64,000 nt of DNA from Eopsaltria australis (lineage: Eukaryota > Chordata > Aves > Passeriformes > Petroicidae), in assembly GCA_034509425.1 (NCBI GenBank), contig JAVTVJ010000049.1:558001-622000 (forward strand), written 5' to 3'. A program made the translations under genes and the position numbers. The notes beneath the pieces were generated by a model. That model did no database searches and was not told where the DNA came from. It saw nothing but the letters and a program-made list of their open reading frames with translations. The stretch's first letter is position 1. Every line of letters starts with the position of its first letter. This document shows, piece by piece, positions 60,601-64,000 of this stretch.

Positions 60601-62765
60601 AAGAATATTCTTTGATTTGCATTCCTTTGTCTAAATTTGATTTAGGACAGAGGCTATTATAAAAGAGGTTGATAAACCTATTTATTATAAAAAATAATAT
60701 CTCTGGTATCTTGTATATCCTTTGCTATTCATCGTCTGTGCTCTGTTTTACTTATTGGACCTAACCTTTCAAGCTCTGAGATAAATTGGTTTAATATTTT
60801 CCTTTTCAATAACTCAAGTACTATGGGACTAGTCTAATTTAAAATACTCACTTCTGCGACTTCAGAGGTGTCAGTGAGAGCTGGGAACTCTGTCTTCTGG
60901 GGCCCTCCACAGGGGTTTCCTGCCCATGTTAGCTTTGCAGTGGTGACTACATTCTACACAGCCTAGGGATGGGCAGACACACTCTGCAGTGCCTGTGCAG
61001 GGCACTGGATGTGCCCACAGTTGTGGCCTCTGGGCTGGGTTTTGGGTGGGAGGAGGCAGCTCAGCTGCTGCATATGAACTTCCTGCAGCCTGGCACCACG
61101 GCCCAGCAGTGCAAGGACCTGCAGGAGGCTTGATGTTCAGAGATGTGAAACATAAAAGCTGTGGAATCACTGTAACATATGAAATCTAGAAATAGAAACA
61201 ATTACTGAAAACTAACTGTTAGATGATATAAAAAAAATACTCAGATATCAGCACAGATTTTGATGTTCTGCTGTTTGAAATCCTTTTTGTCATTCAAGTT
61301 TAAGCATGTAGGGAGTTATTAAATGCAGTGAGTCACAACTGCAGCACAACAACCTTGATGTGAGTGTCCTGTAATGGACTGTGACTGGTCACTGTTTTTA
61401 CTCTCTCCACCTTTCAGCTTTCTTTAATTGAGGGTATGGTACTGTTGGCATTTTCAGGATCAAGGCTTCTGTTTATATGCAAAAGTGTATGACTTTTCAT
61501 GTTTGTCCTTTTTCTTTCTCACTTGTTTGCTTATATTGTATTTTTCTCTTTGCTTGAAGAACATAAAAAGTGTAATAATACTCTGTTCTCTTAATTCAGA
61601 GGAGAGGAGCACATCACAAGTTTGCAATTTATCTCTCTTCCCCTCCCTCCACTTGCACAGATACATTTCAGAACTGAAGCTTCTGCTTTCATAAATTAAA
61701 AAAAAATTGACTTCTCTTACCCAAAATTAAAGGCTCTAAATATAAAAAATGGTTCCCATATGAAATCTCACAAAGATGCTGCAGAGAAAGTAAGAAGATT
61801 TTCATGTAACTGTAAACATATCTAATTTTTTTCATTGCTGAGCAGCCCACAAGTATTAAATATTTATTTTATCTCTTAAGGAGTTATCATCTAAAAAAGA
61901 AAAAAAAAATCTTTGTGGTAGCATTTCAGACATTAATTATATTTCAGAAGCATATCTCTTAAACAGAATTCTTGTGTAAGAGTCCTAAGTGCAACATTTT
62001 GAAATCTAAATGTAAACTAACAGTTCATACATGTAAATTATGAATGTTTTTTGTTATTACTCTCTTCCTTTTGTGGCTTTGAAATTTTGCCTCAAGGTCA
62101 GGATAGAAGAGGTTTGTACATAAGTTCCTGGAATTCAGTGTGAATTTAAAACAGCCAGCCCCTGTGCAATTAAATGGTGTTTACAGACAGAGTTACTAAA
62201 TCACTTTATAAAAGATTCTGATAAAAAGAATGTACCACTCTAATGCTCCAGACCAAAGGAGGATACGGAAGAGATGTTTGTTTGAAAGAGAAAACATCTT
62301 AGTGCAAAGCTGTGAACAGTACTGCATTATAAATCAAGAAGTTGCAGGTGTTTATGCTCCATCTTCTCTCCTTTATTAACACAGAGACCACTTAACAATG
62401 ACTGTAGATATTCCATGCAGGAATTTAGAGCTTTAGGTTGGGTTTTCTTTCTTTGGCTATCCCTGGCACATGTTGTCTCAGTTGTGTCTTTTGTTGATAG
62501 ATCGTTCATTGACACAAGTTTCACAGGTCTGTGTTAGTTCTGCAGGGGTGTGCTAGGCTGGACTGTGCTTTGTAATGCACCCAAATAATGAGATCCCAAA
62601 AGAGGAAGATATCTGTTTTCAAGTCAAATGGTCAATGAGTATTTCTAAGCTAATTTAATACTTCCTTTTAAAACTGGGATATTTTGTGATAAAGGTAATA
62701 CTATTAAAATTGGATGATAATTTCTATTTAATTAACTTTCAGAGCTTTAGGAAACCTGTAAGAGA
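57640..62765. other. Intergenic, no gene recognised
   Basis: Unique AT-rich DNA. A GC-richer patch at about 60870-61135 (many CTG/CAG words) has no recognised origin. No supported exon. Confidence 0.6.
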
Positions 62766-62769
62766 AGTA

Positions 62770-63587
62770 CAGCTCACCTTCCCTATGGATGCCTTTCCTG
62801 TGGCCGTTGGCTAGGGCCGGCCAACTGCCCACCAGGGTCTCGGACTACAGCCCTACGGCATTTACAGCCAGCGTCCCCGCGGGTTCCCTACTGTCAGGTC
62901 TCTCGCCCCTTACCGCAGGCTGCATCCACCTTTTTTGGTGGTCACTGTAACCGAAGAGCCGGAGTATTGTGGGAGGGTTCTTTCACCCAAGATAATAGAG
63001 ACACCGTATTGCTAGCTCTCTGGGCACCCAGGTGAAAGACCTGGGGCACCGTCTGCATCAGACTTTTATTGAGGGATTACAAACCAATCACTGACGGGCT
63101 CGGGGGAGAAACCAGGGAGGGGTCGGGGGACAGGAGCCAACTGGGAAAGGAAGGGGGAGGAGAAGGGGAGACTGGCAGGGGATAATAAAATCAAGTGCTG
63201 AGTTCTGGAGCTTAAAGGTGATAAGACAGGAGAGTGGCAGCTGAGGACAGTGTAGCCAGCCCCTGGGAAGCCTGGCCCATCCACAGGGCAAACCACCCAG
63301 GGCTCTGCCCCAGGGGAGTCCCCAGCCCTGGGCTTCCTAGTGGGGGGAAAAGGGTTTTCTGGGGACTTGGAACCACCACAACACTTTCCTAGGGGTTCTT
63401 CCCTCATGGTGGCTGTGTCTGTGCTCCTTGTTTGAAACCATACACTGAGCTGTGACATTTATGTACCTTGGCTGTAGCTGAGGCTTTGGCTTGTGTACAG
63501 ACTGCTGGTTATGATTGGACTTGGTTGTTAAGTAATGTTTTTTGCTAATTGTGTTACCCTGCTTTTGTTGGTTCACCTAGTGTTACA
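62770..63587 (-). mobile_element. CpG-rich endogenous retroviral LTR (plus possible leader)
   Basis: A GC- and CpG-rich block with sharp edges in AT-rich DNA. On the minus strand it has poly(A) signal AATAAA (plus TTTATT 63065-63070) followed by TCTGATGCAGACGGTGCCCC, a layout like R-U5 of an LTR. A possible LTR lies at 62946-63587 with inverted ends TGTAAC/GTTACA. The GC-rich 62770-62945 part would then be leader sequence. No target duplication was found and the limits are uncertain. No coding sequence is recognised. Confidence 0.5.
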
Positions 63588-64000
63588 GTTGAAACCTTAG
63601 AATTGGATCTTTTGTTTGATCAGTGAAACTTTTTTTGAACTCTTCTCTGTTGGTTTGATGTCAGGTAATGATTATTGCTGGTGCTTGAGTATCTTGTGAG
63701 GAAATGCTTGATCTGGCACTATTAATTGGAGATGGAAGCTGTGTGATTTATCTGTGAATCTAACAACCCTCTGGGGAGCACAAAAATGAAAAGGAATAGG
63801 TTGGTCATTCTCTACATCTGATTGCAGAGGGCTGCCTTAGGGTGTGTGATAATTAGCTGTGTCAGGGCACACAGTGACAATTCCTCAGAATTTCTACTTG
63901 TGGCAATGCACTGTTTATCTACTGCTTATGTGACAGCTCCTGCCCTCATAGCAGAGTGTTTGCTCTCCAGCCAGAAGCTTGTCCTTTTAACTTAGTCTTA

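Noticed and set aside
63066..63458. 130-residue open frame, minus strand
   Set aside because: Lies within the GC-rich LTR-like block. Pro/Ser-rich with no motif, explained by base composition.

Overview
This is a piece of a bird nuclear genome. The spliced vertebrate gene structure, CR1 LINE fragments (46.5-47.3, 53.2, 55.0-55.4 kb and one in a TDO2 intron) and retroviral LTRs resembling common avian families all point to Aves. The species cannot be named from the sequence.

Three protein-coding genes fill the first 41.5 kb, in the order known from human chromosome 4q32 (ASIC5 - TDO2 - CTSO). (1) ASIC5, minus strand: eight coding exons between 879 and 12412. The last exons, with the second membrane segment and pore filter, lie beyond position 1. 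(2) TDO2, plus strand: complete, 12 coding exons from 20463 to 31001, 406 residues, all heme and substrate residues present. (3) CTSO, minus strand: complete, 8 coding exons from 41514 down to 32946, 323 residues, full papain-type Cys/His/Asn machinery. All three frames stay open across every inferred splice junction, and codon phases match at each one.

ASIC5 and TDO2 are divergent, separated by about 8 kb, and each has a TATA box. TDO2 and CTSO are convergent: their poly(A) signals are only about 90 bp apart. CTSO starts in a CpG island of about 0.7 kb with no evident TATA box, as expected for a widely expressed lysosomal gene. The three genes share a neighbourhood, not a pathway: ASIC5 is a degenerin/ENaC-family cation channel, TDO2 starts tryptophan breakdown to kynurenine, and CTSO is a lysosomal cysteine protease.

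From about 42 to 64 kb I find no gene. This is AT-rich intergenic DNA with CR1 fragments, a probable solo LTR at 57088-57634 with near-identical 5-bp flanks, and a CpG-rich LTR-like block near 62.8-63.6 kb. Another LTR-like block lies in CTSO intron 7, antisense to the gene. I found no CRISPR array, operon, RNA gene or clearly new system. The most noteworthy items are a TDO2 exon whose 3' splice site sits in an ATT/ACT microsatellite, a non-conservative TDO2 substitution, the tightly spaced convergent gene ends, and several perfect or compound inverted repeats.
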